In this document: piece after piece, positions 26,648 through 36,592 of the stretch
Layout of the letters: every line of letters begins with the position of its first letter
How positions within the stretch are numbered: position 1 is the first letter of the stretch
Source of the DNA: Chryseobacterium formosum
GTDB taxonomy: Bacteria > Bacteroidota > Bacteroidia > Flavobacteriales > Weeksellaceae
Assembly: GCF_026460885.1 (NCBI RefSeq)
Contig: NZ_JAOVZW010000001.1
Coordinates: forward strand, 186,001 to 250,000
Length of the DNA: 64,000 nucleotides
Direction of reading: 5' to 3'
Notes under the pieces: model-generated
Told to the model about the DNA's origin: nothing
The model's input: only the letters and a program-made list of their open reading frames with translations
The model's database searches: none
Translations under genes and position numbers: made by a program

Positions 26648-26716
26648 TTTGTCATTCCGTAGGAATCTCAGCAAAGCATTTAACATAAAATATTTAGATT
26701 CCTACGGAATGACAAA
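26648..26716. repeat. REP-like perfect inverted repeat (GTCATTC type)
   Basis: Arms of 21 bases at 26648-26668 and 26696-26716 are exact reverse complements with a 27-base loop. Both ends carry TTTGTCATTC or its complement, as in the element at 4785-4858. It lies between the amidase gene and hemD and may end or attenuate transcription there. Confidence 0.8.
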
Positions 26717-26734
26717 TAAACTGCTAAAAAAATA

Positions 26735-27421
26735 ATGAATATTTTATTTACCAAAAATCTAGACCAAAAATACATCTCCGAGAAACTTGGAAATGATATT
26801 TCGGTTGAAACCATTGAGGTAATAAAAACAAAATCGCTTACTGTAAAAAGTTTTGATTTAAAAAATAAATCATTAATCTTCACAAGTTCAAACGGCGTGA
26901 AATCTTTTTTTGAAAACGGTTTCAAGCCAAATGAAGATTTCACAGCCAAAAACTATAATAAAATCTATTGCGTTGGCGAAAAAACCAAAAGAGAACTTCG
27001 CAAAAACGGGTTTGGAACTTTCAAGGTTCTAAAAAACGCAGAAACGCTCTCTCAGTTCATTATTGAAAACTGCGTTCACGAAAAATTCATTCATTTTTGT
27101 GGAAATTTGGCGATAGATGTTTTAGACAATGAACTTCCGCTTCAAAATATTCAGTACAAAAAAGTTACTGTTTATGAGACAGAAGAACTGAATCCTATGA
27201 TACATGAAAAATATCATGCAATTGTTTTTTTCAGCCCGAGCGGAGTTCGTAGTTTTGCGAAAAATAATTCTTTGGAAAATGTCATCCTTTTTTCTATTGG
27301 AGAAACTACTTCTAAAGAATTAAAAAAACATACAAAATCTGAGATTTTCACAAGCAAAGAAAATACTCTTATAAATTTATTGTCGGTAATCAGAAACAAG
27401 TTTAAGGATGATTTAGCCTAA
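26735..27421 (+). CDS. hemD: Uroporphyrinogen-III synthase
   Basis: 228 residues. HemD is poorly conserved, but the pattern of the two-domain fold is there: [16 protein letters not shown] and [17 protein letters not shown] early, [15 protein letters not shown] and [16 protein letters not shown] late. It closes hydroxymethylbilane with inversion of ring D. Position just before hemE supports the call. It starts 19 bases after the REP-like hairpin, so it may have its own transcription start. Confidence 0.9.
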   Translation: MNILFTKNLDQKYISEKLGNDISVETIEVIKTKSLTVKSFDLKNKSLIFTSSNGVKSFFENGFKPNEDFTAKNYNKIYCVGEKTKRELRKNGFGTFKVLKNAETLSQFIIENCVHEKFIHFCGNLAIDVLDNELPLQNIQYKKVTVYETEELNPMIHEKYHAIVFFSPSGVRSFAKNNSLENVILFSIGETTSKELKKHTKSEIFTSKENTLINLLSVIRNKFKDDLA

Positions 27422-27459
27422 AACAATTAACTGAAAACCAACAACAATCAATTAATATT

Positions 27460-28497
27460 ATGATTAAAAACGATCTCTATTTAAAAGCACTTCGAGGTGA
27501 AACCGTAGAAAGACCACCGGTTTGGATGATGAGACAGGCAGGAAGATATTTACCCGAGTTTATCGCACTTCGTGATAAATACGATTTTTTCACAAGATGT
27601 CAGACTCCGGAATTGGCATCGGAAATTACCGTTCAGCCTATCAGAAGATTTCCTTTAGATGCGGCAATTTTATTTTCAGACATTTTGGTGGTTCCTCAAG
27701 CGATGGGAATCGATTTCAAAATGAAAGAATCTGTCGGACCTTGGCTGGACGAGCCAATTAGAACTGCAGAACAAGTTGATAATATTGCCGTTCCGGATGT
27801 AAATGAGACTTTAGGCTACGTTTTCGACGCAATAGAAATGACTTTAGACAAGTTGGATAACGAAATTCCATTGATTGGATTCGCAGGTTCACCTTGGACG
27901 ATCTTATGTTACTGTATTGAAGGAAGAGGTTCTAAAGACTTTAATATTGCTAAATCTTTCTGTTTTCTACAAACCGAAGCAGCACATAAATTATTACAGA
28001 AAATCACAGATACAACCATTGCCTATCTGAAAAGAAAAGTTGAGAAAGGTGTTTCTGCTGTTCAGGTTTTCGATTCTTGGGGCGGAATGCTTTCTCCGGC
28101 AGATTATCAGGAATTTTCTTGGCAATATATCAATCAGATTGTTGAAGCTTTAAGCCCGTTGACCCATGTTGTAGTTTTCGGAAAAGGATGTTGGTTTGCT
28201 TTGGAAGAAATGACAATGGCTCCGGTTTCAGCTTTGGGAGTTGACTGGACAATTAAGCCCGAATTTGCAAGAACTTTGACGAATCATACCATGACGCTTC
28301 AGGGGAATTTTGATCCTGCAAGATTACATTCCACACCGGAAACCATCAAGAAAATGGTTAACGAAATGATTAACCGCTTCGGAAAAGACAGATACATTGC
28401 CAATTTAGGACACGGAATTTTACCAAATATCCCTGTGGAAAATGCGGAAGCGTTTATTAGAGCAGTAGTTGATTGGAAACCGAGTACTCAATTTTAA
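27460..28497 (+). CDS. hemE: Uroporphyrinogen decarboxylase
   Basis: 345 residues, typical length. The N-terminal signature [17 protein letters not shown] and the later [13 protein letters not shown] and [19 protein letters not shown] are diagnostic. It decarboxylates uroporphyrinogen III to coproporphyrinogen III in the cytoplasm. It follows hemD by 38 bases and ends the hem run in this window; hemB, hemL and the later steps are not here. Confidence 0.97.
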   Translation: MIKNDLYLKALRGETVERPPVWMMRQAGRYLPEFIALRDKYDFFTRCQTPELASEITVQPIRRFPLDAAILFSDILVVPQAMGIDFKMKESVGPWLDEPIRTAEQVDNIAVPDVNETLGYVFDAIEMTLDKLDNEIPLIGFAGSPWTILCYCIEGRGSKDFNIAKSFCFLQTEAAHKLLQKITDTTIAYLKRKVEKGVSAVQVFDSWGGMLSPADYQEFSWQYINQIVEALSPLTHVVVFGKGCWFALEEMTMAPVSALGVDWTIKPEFARTLTNHTMTLQGNFDPARLHSTPETIKKMVNEMINRFGKDRYIANLGHGILPNIPVENAEAFIRAVVDWKPSTQF

Positions 28498-28525
28498 CTC
28501 TCGCAGATTTTTTAAATCTAAAAAC

Positions 28526-28561
28526 AAAATCCCTTTCAAATATAACTTTGAAAGGGATTTT
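28526..28561. terminator. Bidirectional terminator after hemE
   Basis: A 15-bp stem (28526-28540 with 28547-28561) around TATAAC, with A's before and T's after. It separates hemE from the convergent nitroreductase gene. Confidence 0.8.
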
Positions 28562-28585
28562 TCTATGAAGAAAAAAAATTAGCTG

Positions 28586-29218
28586 TTAATTCAGTTCTGT
28601 GATGAAATCTTCTTTTGATTTTCTCACTTTGGTAAGGTTTACCAACCAATCGTTTTCAGAATTTCTGTATCCGATTGGCAAAAGAAGAACACTTCTTAAA
28701 CCTTTATCTTTTAAATTTAAAATTTTATCAACTTCTTCAGGCGAAAAACCTTCCATTGGCGTAGAATCTACCCCTTCGAAAGCCGCTGCAATAATTGCCG
28801 CACTAAAAGAAATATATGCTTGTTTCGCTGCGTGAGTAAAGTTTTCTTCAGCCGGTCTCGGAGGATACATTGCTAAAATTTGTTGTCTGTAATTTTCCCA
28901 ACCTTCGTTTTTAAAACCTCTTATTTCGTTCGTCAAATCAAACATTTTGTTGATTCTTTCTTCAGTATAATTATCCCATGCTGCAAAAACTAAAATATGT
29001 GAACAATCTGTAATTTGTGGCTGGTTCCAAGCATGAGGTTTTATTTGCTCCTTAATTTCCTGATTGCTGATTACAATTACTTCAAAAGGCTGCAAACCGC
29101 TTGACGTAGGAGCTAATCTTGCAGCTTCTAATATTTTATCTATTTTTTCCTGAGGCACTTTTTGCCCATTCATTGCTTTTGTTGCAAATCTCCAGTTTAA
29201 TTTTTCTAATAATTCCAT
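28586..29218 (-). CDS. Nitroreductase-family NAD(P)H oxidoreductase
   Basis: 210 residues, cytoplasmic. The N-terminal WRFATKAMNGQKVPQEKID and the FMN-binding AARLAPTSSGLQPFEVIVIS match NfsB-like flavoproteins. The segment STPMEGFSPEEVDKIL and the end SVLLLPIGYRNSENDWL complete the fold. Members reduce nitroaromatics, quinones or flavins; the physiological substrate is unknown. It is a single gene, convergent with hemE. Confidence 0.9.
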   Translation of the reverse strand: MELLEKLNWRFATKAMNGQKVPQEKIDKILEAARLAPTSSGLQPFEVIVISNQEIKEQIKPHAWNQPQITDCSHILVFAAWDNYTEERINKMFDLTNEIRGFKNEGWENYRQQILAMYPPRPAEENFTHAAKQAYISFSAAIIAAAFEGVDSTPMEGFSPEEVDKILNLKDKGLRSVLLLPIGYRNSENDWLVNLTKVRKSKEDFITELN

Positions 29219-29370
29219 GAATTGAATAAATTTTACATGACAAAATTAGATCAAACAATGATTATAACCGCAATAAAAAGATAATTTGAACAATTGTTAA
29301 AATCTATAATGTAATAAAACACATTACAGAAACAACTAATTGATGATTAGGATAAATTATGAACTAAAAT

Positions 29371-30486
29371 TTAATTCAAATATTGTAAAATATTTTTCTT
29401 TTCGAGTCTGAATTCTTTTCCTGATTCGTTTTGAATGATAATAATTTGATTGTTATCCATTATAGTTTTAATCTCACAGAAGCTTTTAAGACTGATTTTT
29501 GAAGCATCCATATTATTAACTTTGATAATCTTATCACCCACATTTAATTCTGATAATTGAGGAATTTTGAGTTTGTTTACAATGACCAAATGGTTTTCAA
29601 CGGGAGCAAAAGAAATTCCGAAGCTATTGTATTCAGGAGTTTTTTCTGTTTTATTTAAAATGATTTTCTTAGAAATAAAATCTAAATCGACGATATAATT
29701 TTCCATAAATCTTGTTCCAACCAAATTTCGGGAATCATTACTATTATCAACAATCTGCTTGCCTAAAACAGTATTATTAACCTCAACTTCCATCACATCA
29801 AATTGTCTTTCACCTTTACTGACACTACTCAACGATTGCGACAGAAGCCCTTCAAAAGTCAGAAAATTATTGTCTTTTACTAAATTATATGAATTTGAAT
29901 CTAAGGTAAAACCATTCCCAGCACCAGTATCGAAAAGGAAATTGAAATTTTGATTTCTTATTTTAAAACTAGCTTCAGGAGAATGTGTAAAATTTGCTTC
30001 GGTAAAAGGTATAGAAATTCCCTCAATTGAATTTTTAATTGATTGATCTGAAATAACAATAGTTTTAGTTTTGAAATCGAGTCGCCAAACTTTGTTAGCC
30101 ATCATATTTGCCCCAAAAATCCCGCTTATTTTCTTACAGGCACGAGATTCCATCCAGCTTATATCCGCGAATGAGAAATTTATATTTTTAAATTTAATAT
30201 CTGCGACTTTTAACTCGTTGGTTGAGAAAAGATCCATTGTAGATTTTGAATTATTAGCATCTGTAGCTTCAAAAATGACGTTGCTTTTCTTTTCATCCAA
30301 CGAGCCTTTTAGTTCAGAAGAAATTATCGTTAAAGCACCGGTATCAAAAATAAAATTGTGCTTCTTATTTTTAATATCAACATTGATGATTATTTTCCCG
30401 TCGATATACTCAAAAGGAATCGTCGTTGCACTAAAAAATAACGGAAACAGCAATAAAGCAAAAGCGTAAAAAATTTTATATCTCAT
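29371..30486 (-). CDS. Exported retropepsin-like aspartyl protease with PDZ domain
   Basis: About 371 residues from the ATG at 30486 (MRYKIFYAFALLLFPLFF, a signal peptide). Two aspartyl-protease motifs are visible: FIFDTGALTIIS and FLFDTGAGNGFTL, so both lobes are encoded in one chain. The C-terminal ~80 residues (PQLSELNVGDKIIKVNNMDA) are a PDZ domain, an arrangement common in Bacteroidota. An in-frame ATG at 30513 would begin inside the sufS terminator, so the later Met pair is preferred. Substrate unknown. Confidence 0.85.
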   Translation of the reverse strand: MRYKIFYAFALLLFPLFFSATTIPFEYIDGKIIINVDIKNKKHNFIFDTGALTIISSELKGSLDEKKSNVIFEATDANNSKSTMDLFSTNELKVADIKFKNINFSFADISWMESRACKKISGIFGANMMANKVWRLDFKTKTIVISDQSIKNSIEGISIPFTEANFTHSPEASFKIRNQNFNFLFDTGAGNGFTLDSNSYNLVKDNNFLTFEGLLSQSLSSVSKGERQFDVMEVEVNNTVLGKQIVDNSNDSRNLVGTRFMENYIVDLDFISKKIILNKTEKTPEYNSFGISFAPVENHLVIVNKLKIPQLSELNVGDKIIKVNNMDASKISLKSFCEIKTIMDNNQIIIIQNESGKEFRLEKKNILQYLN

Positions 30487-30501
30487 CATTATAAAAAATG
30501 A

Positions 30502-30524
30502 AGACTGCTTCATAGAAACAGTCT
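30502..30524 (-). terminator. Terminator of sufS
   Basis: AGACTG (30502-30507) pairs with CAGTCT (30519-30524). On the minus strand the hairpin is followed by TTCATTTTTTA. It lies nine bases after the sufS stop. Confidence 0.6.
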
Positions 30525-30532
30525 GTTAATTA

Positions 30533-31753
30533 TTAGGAAAGCATTTTCTGTGCTTTTTTCACACCTTCAACCAGTAAATCAATCTCATTAAATGTATTGT
30601 AAACCGCAAAACTTGCACGAACAGTTCCTGCAATATTAAAGAAATCCATAATCGGTTGGGTACAGTGATGTCCGGTTCTTACCGCAATGCCCATTTTATC
30701 GAGAATCATCCCGACATCTGAAGAAATACCTACTCCCTCTAAATTAAATGAAACAACGCCCGTTCTGTAAGCTTTTTCACCATAGACTTTTAATCCTCCG
30801 ATTTCTAATAATTGTTTTTGGGCATATTCAAGCAAAGCATTTTCATGATTCTGAATGTTTTGTTGTCCAATTTCATTAATAAAATCTGCAGCGGCTCCTA
30901 GAGCGATATTTCCGCCTACATTTGGTGTTCCGGCTTCATATTTAAAAGGTAAACCTGCGTAAGTGGTTCCATCAAACGAACAAACGGCAATCATTTCTCC
31001 ACCGCCATGGAAAGGGGGCAAATCTTCAAGAATCTCTTGTTTTCCGTACAAAATTCCGGTTCCCATTGGAGCGTACATTTTATGTCCGGAAAAGACAAAG
31101 AAATCGCAATCTAATTTCTGAACATCAATTGTAAAATGCGGAGCAGATTGTGCACCGTCGATTACAATATAAGCATCTGAATTGGCTCTTGTTTTAGCAA
31201 TAATTTCTTCAACAGGATTTACAATTCCCAAAGCATTGGAAACCTGATTTACAGAAACTACTTTTGTTTTTTCGCTTAAAAACTGGTCTAGATAATCTAA
31301 CTGAAGAATCCCATTTTCATCAATTGGAATCACTCTCAACTTTGCTCCGGTTCTTTCACACAGCAATTGCCACGGAACGATATTAGAATGATGCTCCAAA
31401 TAAGAAATGATAATCTCGTCATCCTTTTTTAATTTCGATGTTAAAATATAAGAGATGAGGTTTAAACCTTCTGTCGTTCCTTTGGTAAAGATAACTTCAA
31501 AATCATGCTTAGCATTAATGAATTTTTGGATTTTTCTTCTTGAAAGTTCCATTTCTTCGGTTGCTAACTGGCTTAAAGTATGGATTCCACGATGTACATT
31601 AGCATTTAGTTCTTTGTAATATTTTTCCCAAACTTCTAAAACTGAATTCGGTTTCTGAGATGTAGCCGCATTATCTAAGTAAACCAATGGCTTACCGTTC
31701 ACTTCCTGATTTAATATAGAAAACTGACTTCTGATTTCCTGAATGTCAAACAT
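30533..31753 (-). CDS. sufS: Cysteine desulfurase SufS
   Basis: 406 residues. It is the class V PLP enzyme that removes sulfur from cysteine for iron-sulfur cluster assembly. YLDNAATSQKP, the PLP-lysine segment FVFSGHKMYAPMGTGILYG, and RTGHHCTQPIM with the persulfide Cys364 are all present. The RTGHHCTQP loop is of the SufS (group II) type rather than IscS. It lies about 28 kb from the sufA-B-C-D cluster of this window, and no sufE or sufU is adjacent. Confidence 0.94.
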   Translation of the reverse strand: MFDIQEIRSQFSILNQEVNGKPLVYLDNAATSQKPNSVLEVWEKYYKELNANVHRGIHTLSQLATEEMELSRRKIQKFINAKHDFEVIFTKGTTEGLNLISYILTSKLKKDDEIIISYLEHHSNIVPWQLLCERTGAKLRVIPIDENGILQLDYLDQFLSEKTKVVSVNQVSNALGIVNPVEEIIAKTRANSDAYIVIDGAQSAPHFTIDVQKLDCDFFVFSGHKMYAPMGTGILYGKQEILEDLPPFHGGGEMIAVCSFDGTTYAGLPFKYEAGTPNVGGNIALGAAADFINEIGQQNIQNHENALLEYAQKQLLEIGGLKVYGEKAYRTGVVSFNLEGVGISSDVGMILDKMGIAVRTGHHCTQPIMDFFNIAGTVRASFAVYNTFNEIDLLVEGVKKAQKMLS

Positions 31754-31851
31754 TTATTAAAATTTTAATTAAAAATTCTTTATTTAGAACCCATCAAATT
31801 TACGGCTTTTTTCTGAAAACGTTTGATGCTTACAACCATAATAGATTTAAT

Positions 31852-31890
31852 CTAAAAACAAAAAAAAACCTGCCAAAAAATTGACAGGTT
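31852..31890 (-). terminator. Terminator of rplY
   Basis: AACCTGCCAA and TTGACAGGTT pair with one mismatch around AAAA; on the minus strand a long T-run follows. Confidence 0.75.
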
Positions 31891-31914
31891 AATGTATTTC
31901 GAGTAAGAAAATTC

Positions 31915-32553
31915 TTATTCTGCTGCTGCTTCAGTTGCAGGAGCTTCTCCTTCAGTTGCAACTTCTTCATCTTCATCATCATCTTGAGCTGCCGCACCAC
32001 CTTTCGCTGCATTTCTAGACATTTTAACAGCTACAACAACTGCATTGTCTGGGTGCATGAAAGTGTAACCTTCAGCTTTGATAGTTCCTACATAAAGTTT
32101 GTTACCAATTTTAAGAGAAGTAATATCAACAACTACCTCATCTGGCAAGTTTGCAGGAATAGCTTTTACCTTTAACTTTCTGAAAGTTTGACGTAAAACA
32201 CCACCAGCTACAACACCTTTAGAACGACCAGTAATTCTTACAGGAACCTCCATAACAACTGGCTTATCGTCAGCTAATCTGTAGAAGTCTGCGTGAATAA
32301 TTTTGTCTGTAATTGGGTGGAACTGAATATCTTGAAGAACTGCAGGAATTACCTGTCCGTCAACTTCAATAGATACCGTGTGTGCTTCAGGAGTATATAC
32401 CAAACCTTTGAACGCTTTCTCTAAAGCAGAGAAGTTCAATGGCTCACCACCTCCGTAAACAACACAAGGAACTAATTCAGCATCACGTAAAGCTTTTGTC
32501 GACTTTTTGCCCACGCTTTCTCTTTTTGTACCTTGAATTGTAATAGATTTCAT
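31915..32553 (-). CDS. rplY: 50S ribosomal protein L25/Ctc
   Basis: 212 residues: N-terminal L25 domain ([28 protein letters not shown]) binding 5S rRNA, then the CTC/TL5 beta domain ([20 protein letters not shown]). The acidic, Ala/Glu-rich tail is typical of bacterial Ctc proteins. It follows prs by 56 bases, the common prs-rplY order in bacteria. Confidence 0.95.
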   Translation of the reverse strand: MKSITIQGTKRESVGKKSTKALRDAELVPCVVYGGGEPLNFSALEKAFKGLVYTPEAHTVSIEVDGQVIPAVLQDIQFHPITDKIIHADFYRLADDKPVVMEVPVRITGRSKGVVAGGVLRQTFRKLKVKAIPANLPDEVVVDITSLKIGNKLYVGTIKAEGYTFMHPDNAVVVAVKMSRNAAKGGAAAQDDDEDEEVATEGEAPATEAAAE

Positions 32554-32609
32554 TATAAATAATTTAAAAAAAATTGTTTCGTTTTAATTTGCAAATAATT
32601 AATTATCAA

Positions 32610-33548
32610 TTAGATAACGAATTTACTGCTGATTGACTGATGCTCGTGCACCATCTTCATAACATCTGCGAATAATGGGGCGCAAGATAGCACTTTTATT
32701 TTAGATGACAAATTAGTTTTTACAGGAATTGAGTCAGTTACAATAACTTCCAGCAACTGAGATTTCTCAATATTCTCGTAAGCCTTTCCAGAAAGCACTC
32801 CGTGAGTAGCCATTGCTCTTACAGATTTTGCACCTTTTTCCATTAAAATATCTGCAGCTTTGCAAAGTGTTCCTGCAGTATCGATCATGTCGTCTATAAG
32901 AATAACGTTCTTACCTTCCACATCACCAATAAGGAACATTTCTTCCACAACATTTGCCTTTTTTCTTTCTTTATAAGCAATTACTACGTCTGCACCGATG
33001 TGTCCTGCATAATTTTTTGCTCTTTTTGCACCTCCCATATCCGGAGAAGCAATAGTAAGATTATCAAGATTCATATTTCTGATGTAATCTACAAAAATTG
33101 TAGACGCATACAGGTGATCAACAGGAATTTCGAAGAATCCCTGAATCTGATCTGCGTGAAGATCCATCGTCATAATTCTTGTTGCTCCTGCTGCAGTTAA
33201 AAGATTTGCCACCAGTTTTGCTCCGATTGGTGCTCTTGGCTTATCTTTTCTGTCCTGTCTTGCCAATCCGAAATACGGAAGTACTACGGTAATACTCTTC
33301 GCTGAAGCTCTCTTCGAAGCATCAATCATCAGAAGAAGTTCTAAAAGATTGTCTGCCGGTGGAAATGTAGAAGCAATAAGGAATACACGTCCTCCTCTTA
33401 CAGATTCATCTAGCACGGGTTCAAATTCACCGTCACTAAACTCCTGAATGATGATTTTCCCTAATTCTTTCCCATAGTGATGGGCAATTTTTTCCGCTAG
33501 CTCCTTACTAGTTCTTGTCGAAAATAGATAACTTTGTTGCTCGGCCAT
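32610..33548 (-). CDS. prs: Ribose-phosphate pyrophosphokinase
   Basis: 312 residues, class I PRPP synthase length. It makes PRPP from ribose 5-phosphate and ATP for nucleotide, His and Trp synthesis. Motifs: the catalytic loop IASPDMGGAKRAKNYA, TMDLHADQIQGFF, and the PRPP-binding NVILIDDMIDTAGTLCKAA. It leads a prs-rplY transcript. Confidence 0.97.
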   Translation of the reverse strand: MAEQQSYLFSTRTSKELAEKIAHHYGKELGKIIIQEFSDGEFEPVLDESVRGGRVFLIASTFPPADNLLELLLMIDASKRASAKSITVVLPYFGLARQDRKDKPRAPIGAKLVANLLTAAGATRIMTMDLHADQIQGFFEIPVDHLYASTIFVDYIRNMNLDNLTIASPDMGGAKRAKNYAGHIGADVVIAYKERKKANVVEEMFLIGDVEGKNVILIDDMIDTAGTLCKAADILMEKGAKSVRAMATHGVLSGKAYENIEKSQLLEVIVTDSIPVKTNLSSKIKVLSCAPLFADVMKMVHEHQSISSKFVI

Positions 33549-33577
33549 TTTTACTTTTTAGATTTTGCAAATTTAAA

Positions 33578-33607
33578 AAAAAACCACAAGAATCAATCCT
33601 GTGGTTT
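33578..33607 (-). terminator. Terminator of the GDSL lipoprotein gene
   Basis: AAACCACA and TGTGGTTT pair around a short loop; on the minus strand a T-run follows. Confidence 0.75.
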
Positions 33608-33631
33608 CTAAGTTTTTATACTTTCTGGATA

Positions 33632-35068
33632 TTAAGGGAATGTTACCCCTGAATATTTATTGACATCAACCTGTGGTAAAGTCGATCTGTATTTTTTATT
33701 AATCGACTTGATAAATTCGTTTGCAACGATAGCATAACCTCTACCAGTAAGGTGAACCCCATCTAAAGAGAATGATCCTCCGGTAACGAAAGTTGCGGTA
33801 TATTTAACTCCATTCCAAGAAATTCCTGATTTAGAATTAAGCTCTATCATTTTTTCATTCATATCAACAAATGCTAAACCTTTAGAATCTGCCAAACTTC
33901 TGATTGTTGTATTATAAGCTGCTGTTGCAGTTAATACTTTAGCAGCTTCAGCTTCAGTTAATACTAATTTATCTTCCAAAGGAACAGAAGTACCACCTCC
34001 AGCTTGAGGAGTTAACACTGTACTTGCAGTTAATAAAATATAATCTTTTGATGTTGTTTGTCTGTATTTTGGTAAACCAGGAACAGCTGACAAATCTTTA
34101 TCTGCAATAACAGCTCCATTTGCTACAGCTCCCGCAACAAATTTGATTAACCTTTTCTGATACTCAGCATCGTTGATTGCTCCTGCTGTTTTTGCCTGAG
34201 CAAGACCCGCATTGTAAGCAGCATAAGCTGTGTTCAGCTGAGAAACTTGTGTATCCGTAAGATTCGTAAGAGGCATTGCCGGAACTCTAGTGAAAAACGG
34301 CACATTAGTAACATTAGGAATATTTGCCACAATCCCCTTTCTTGTAGTTCCTGTAGGAAAAACTGTATTTACTAATGTTGTATAAGTATTAGTAAAACCT
34401 ACACCAACTGCACCATCAACCGGAGTAATAGGATTTGAGCCATCTCCTCCTGAAGTTGCATATCCTAAAACATCGTTATTCCCAATCCATAAAGATACAA
34501 AAGTAGGATTTTGAGCTAATGCATCACCAACAACAGATGCCGTTGCAGACGAAGCAAACCTTACGAAATAAGGATTTGCAAGCCCAAATGGAAGACCTGC
34601 AGAATTTCCATATCCGGCTGCTAATAAATGTGAAACTTTTGCTCCGGGAACCCCCATATTTTGATAAGGTCTTCCTGCTACAACATTATCTAAAGCTGCT
34701 GCAGGACTATTTGGAACAGGGCTCAAAGCTCCGTTAACCATTTTTAGTTCAAGTTTTCCAGGAAAACCAGTTATTCCGATAAATCCGCCAACATTGTTTG
34801 GCATTAATGGCTGCTTAAATTCTCCTCCTCCAGCAAGTCTCATTTGTTGAGCAATCATGCTTGGAAAAGATTCGTTTTGTCCGCCAGAATAAAGAGCGCC
34901 ATCTCTGTAACCTGAAGTAAGAGAATTTCCTAAAGAAATAAATTTCGAGAAATCTGCCTCACCTTTCGTTACAACGATATCTTCTACGTCAGTATCAAAA
35001 TCTGTATTACAACTTACTGTGAAAAGCAGTGCAGAAATAGCGATTGTAGATATTATTATTTTTTTCAT
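33632..35068 (-). CDS. SGNH/GDSL hydrolase lipoprotein
   Basis: 478 residues with a lipoprotein signal (Cys20 in FTVSC). The block I motif FISLGNSLTSGYRDG carries the catalytic Ser49 (GNSL instead of GDSL). Block III is FVSLWIGNNDVLG, and the C-terminal SLDGVHLTGRGYAI provides the Asp-His pair. The fold is that of secreted lipases/esterases. It starts nine bases after the stop of the FadL-type porin gene, and this porin plus lipase pair suggests uptake of lipid or ester substrates. The product is probably at the outer membrane. Confidence 0.9.
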   Translation of the reverse strand: MKKIIISTIAISALLFTVSCNTDFDTDVEDIVVTKGEADFSKFISLGNSLTSGYRDGALYSGGQNESFPSMIAQQMRLAGGGEFKQPLMPNNVGGFIGITGFPGKLELKMVNGALSPVPNSPAAALDNVVAGRPYQNMGVPGAKVSHLLAAGYGNSAGLPFGLANPYFVRFASSATASVVGDALAQNPTFVSLWIGNNDVLGYATSGGDGSNPITPVDGAVGVGFTNTYTTLVNTVFPTGTTRKGIVANIPNVTNVPFFTRVPAMPLTNLTDTQVSQLNTAYAAYNAGLAQAKTAGAINDAEYQKRLIKFVAGAVANGAVIADKDLSAVPGLPKYRQTTSKDYILLTASTVLTPQAGGGTSVPLEDKLVLTEAEAAKVLTATAAYNTTIRSLADSKGLAFVDMNEKMIELNSKSGISWNGVKYTATFVTGGSFSLDGVHLTGRGYAIVANEFIKSINKKYRSTLPQVDVNKYSGVTFP

Positions 35069-35077
35069 AATTTAAAA

Positions 35078-36316
35078 TTAAAAAGCATTATAAGATAAAC
35101 CTAGACCAAAATAGAATGCTTTAGCCTTTGCCTGACCGTAAAAACCTAAGGTTTTATTATTTACATCTCTGCTCTGTGGCATTACATAACCTCCTGCAAC
35201 ATCAACTCCGAATTTATTAAGTTTAAATCCTAAACCTCCTGTTAATACAAAAGAATCGAAAGATGGTGTTTCTGGGATGAAATTATCATCTGAATAAGGA
35301 GATTCGTCGTAATAAGCACCTAAACGACCGAAAATCATATTAGAAAATGCATATTGAGTTCCTAATCTTACTGTTTTTGAGTTTCTAAAGTTTTTTGGAG
35401 AAACTAAAATTGTAGGGTCTGTTTGGTTTCCGATTGGAGCATTAGCAAAATCTAAAGTTAGCTTGCTGTATCTTTCCCAACCGTGATAATTAAAATCTGC
35501 AGAAATTAACCATTTCGGGGTTACTTTATACGTCATACCAATTGTATATTCTGACACCAATGGTAAAGTTGCCGTGAAACCATCTTGTCCGGCTGCATTT
35601 AAACCTAAAAGTGTATTTACTGTATTTTGTGCAGGAACCGTAAATGTCGCTGTTCCCTTTTTAGCTTTCATATCAACTGGTGAACGGTAAGCAATACTTA
35701 CATCAAATTTCGGATCAGGTCTGAAATAAAAACCAAAACCGTAACCATGACCACTTGCTTTTTCATCATTAATATTAACTGTTCCTCCAAATTGTGTAAC
35801 AGCTTTATCCCAATTCACTTTTCCTCTTGCATAAATATAGCTTACTCCAAATGACATCCAATCTGCCATTTTATATGAAACCATTGGTTGGAAATAGAAA
35901 CTTTTCAATTCAAGTTTTTGTACCATTTCTCTACCTTCCCAATCATAAGGATACTGAATTGTACTTCCAAAAGGTGTAGAAAAACTGAAACCGACAGACA
36001 ATTTATCCATTGGCTTATACGTTATTGCAGCATAAATAGGCGTGCCCATTGGGTTGTCTGTTTCTGTACTATTTAAAGTATTTAAATTCTGAAAAGTAAC
36101 TTTATTACTTGCTCCAAAACCTCCTGCAACAATACTTAGTTTAGAAGGAATGAATGACATTCCTGCCGGATTAAAGAACGCAACACTCGCATCTTCAGCA
36201 TGAGCACTGGTGTGCGCCATTGCCAATTGTTTTACCCCTTGCAAAGAAACTCTAAAGCCTCCTGCGTAAGACAAAACTCCAGCCAATAAAGCGGTTGATA
36301 CTAATATTTTTTTCAT
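35078..36316 (-). CDS. FadL/OmpP1-type outer-membrane transport protein
   Basis: 412 residues with a signal peptide ending about residue 18. The mature start GGFRVSLQGVKQLAMAHTSAHAEDASVAFFNPAGMSF is the FadL hatch pattern (asparagine-proline-alanine-glycine motif), followed by a beta-barrel rich in alternating aromatic strands. FadL proteins take up long-chain fatty acids or other hydrophobic compounds. It is the first gene of the transcript with the GDSL lipoprotein; a TATATTTG element lies upstream. Confidence 0.93.
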   Translation of the reverse strand: MKKILVSTALLAGVLSYAGGFRVSLQGVKQLAMAHTSAHAEDASVAFFNPAGMSFIPSKLSIVAGGFGASNKVTFQNLNTLNSTETDNPMGTPIYAAITYKPMDKLSVGFSFSTPFGSTIQYPYDWEGREMVQKLELKSFYFQPMVSYKMADWMSFGVSYIYARGKVNWDKAVTQFGGTVNINDEKASGHGYGFGFYFRPDPKFDVSIAYRSPVDMKAKKGTATFTVPAQNTVNTLLGLNAAGQDGFTATLPLVSEYTIGMTYKVTPKWLISADFNYHGWERYSKLTLDFANAPIGNQTDPTILVSPKNFRNSKTVRLGTQYAFSNMIFGRLGAYYDESPYSDDNFIPETPSFDSFVLTGGLGFKLNKFGVDVAGGYVMPQSRDVNNKTLGFYGQAKAKAFYFGLGLSYNAF

Positions 36317-36335
36317 AGACTATTATTATATAACC

Positions 36336-36343
36336 CAAATATA
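36336..36343 (-). promoter_or_regulatory. -7 promoter element of the FadL-type gene
   Basis: On the minus strand TATATTTG fits TAnnTTTG and ends 20 bases before the ATG at 36316. The rest of the 276-base divergent region is AT-rich without other structure that I can see. Confidence 0.5.
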
Positions 36344-36543
36344 AAATTATTTTAGATACACCTGTTAATAAATCTTAAAATTTTAAACTAACAAGCAAAA
36401 GAAAACTATGTTTAAAATAACATTTAAGATAAAAACCAAAATAACACACTCAAAAGCAGCTAATTAAATTAAAAACTTTCACACAACATAAAGCATGTTT
36501 AATATTAAACATTTTGAAAAATTAATATTTACTACATTTGGAA

Positions 36544-36572
36544 TTGTATAAAGATAAAAATCAATAAATTTG
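36544..36572 (+). promoter_or_regulatory. Promoter of the ricT-gldH-PBP1A operon
   Basis: TTG (36544-36546), an 18-base spacer and TAAATTTG (36565-36572), then a 20-base leader to the ATG at 36593. Confidence 0.6.
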
Positions 36573-36592
36573 CAAATTAAATATATTATAAT

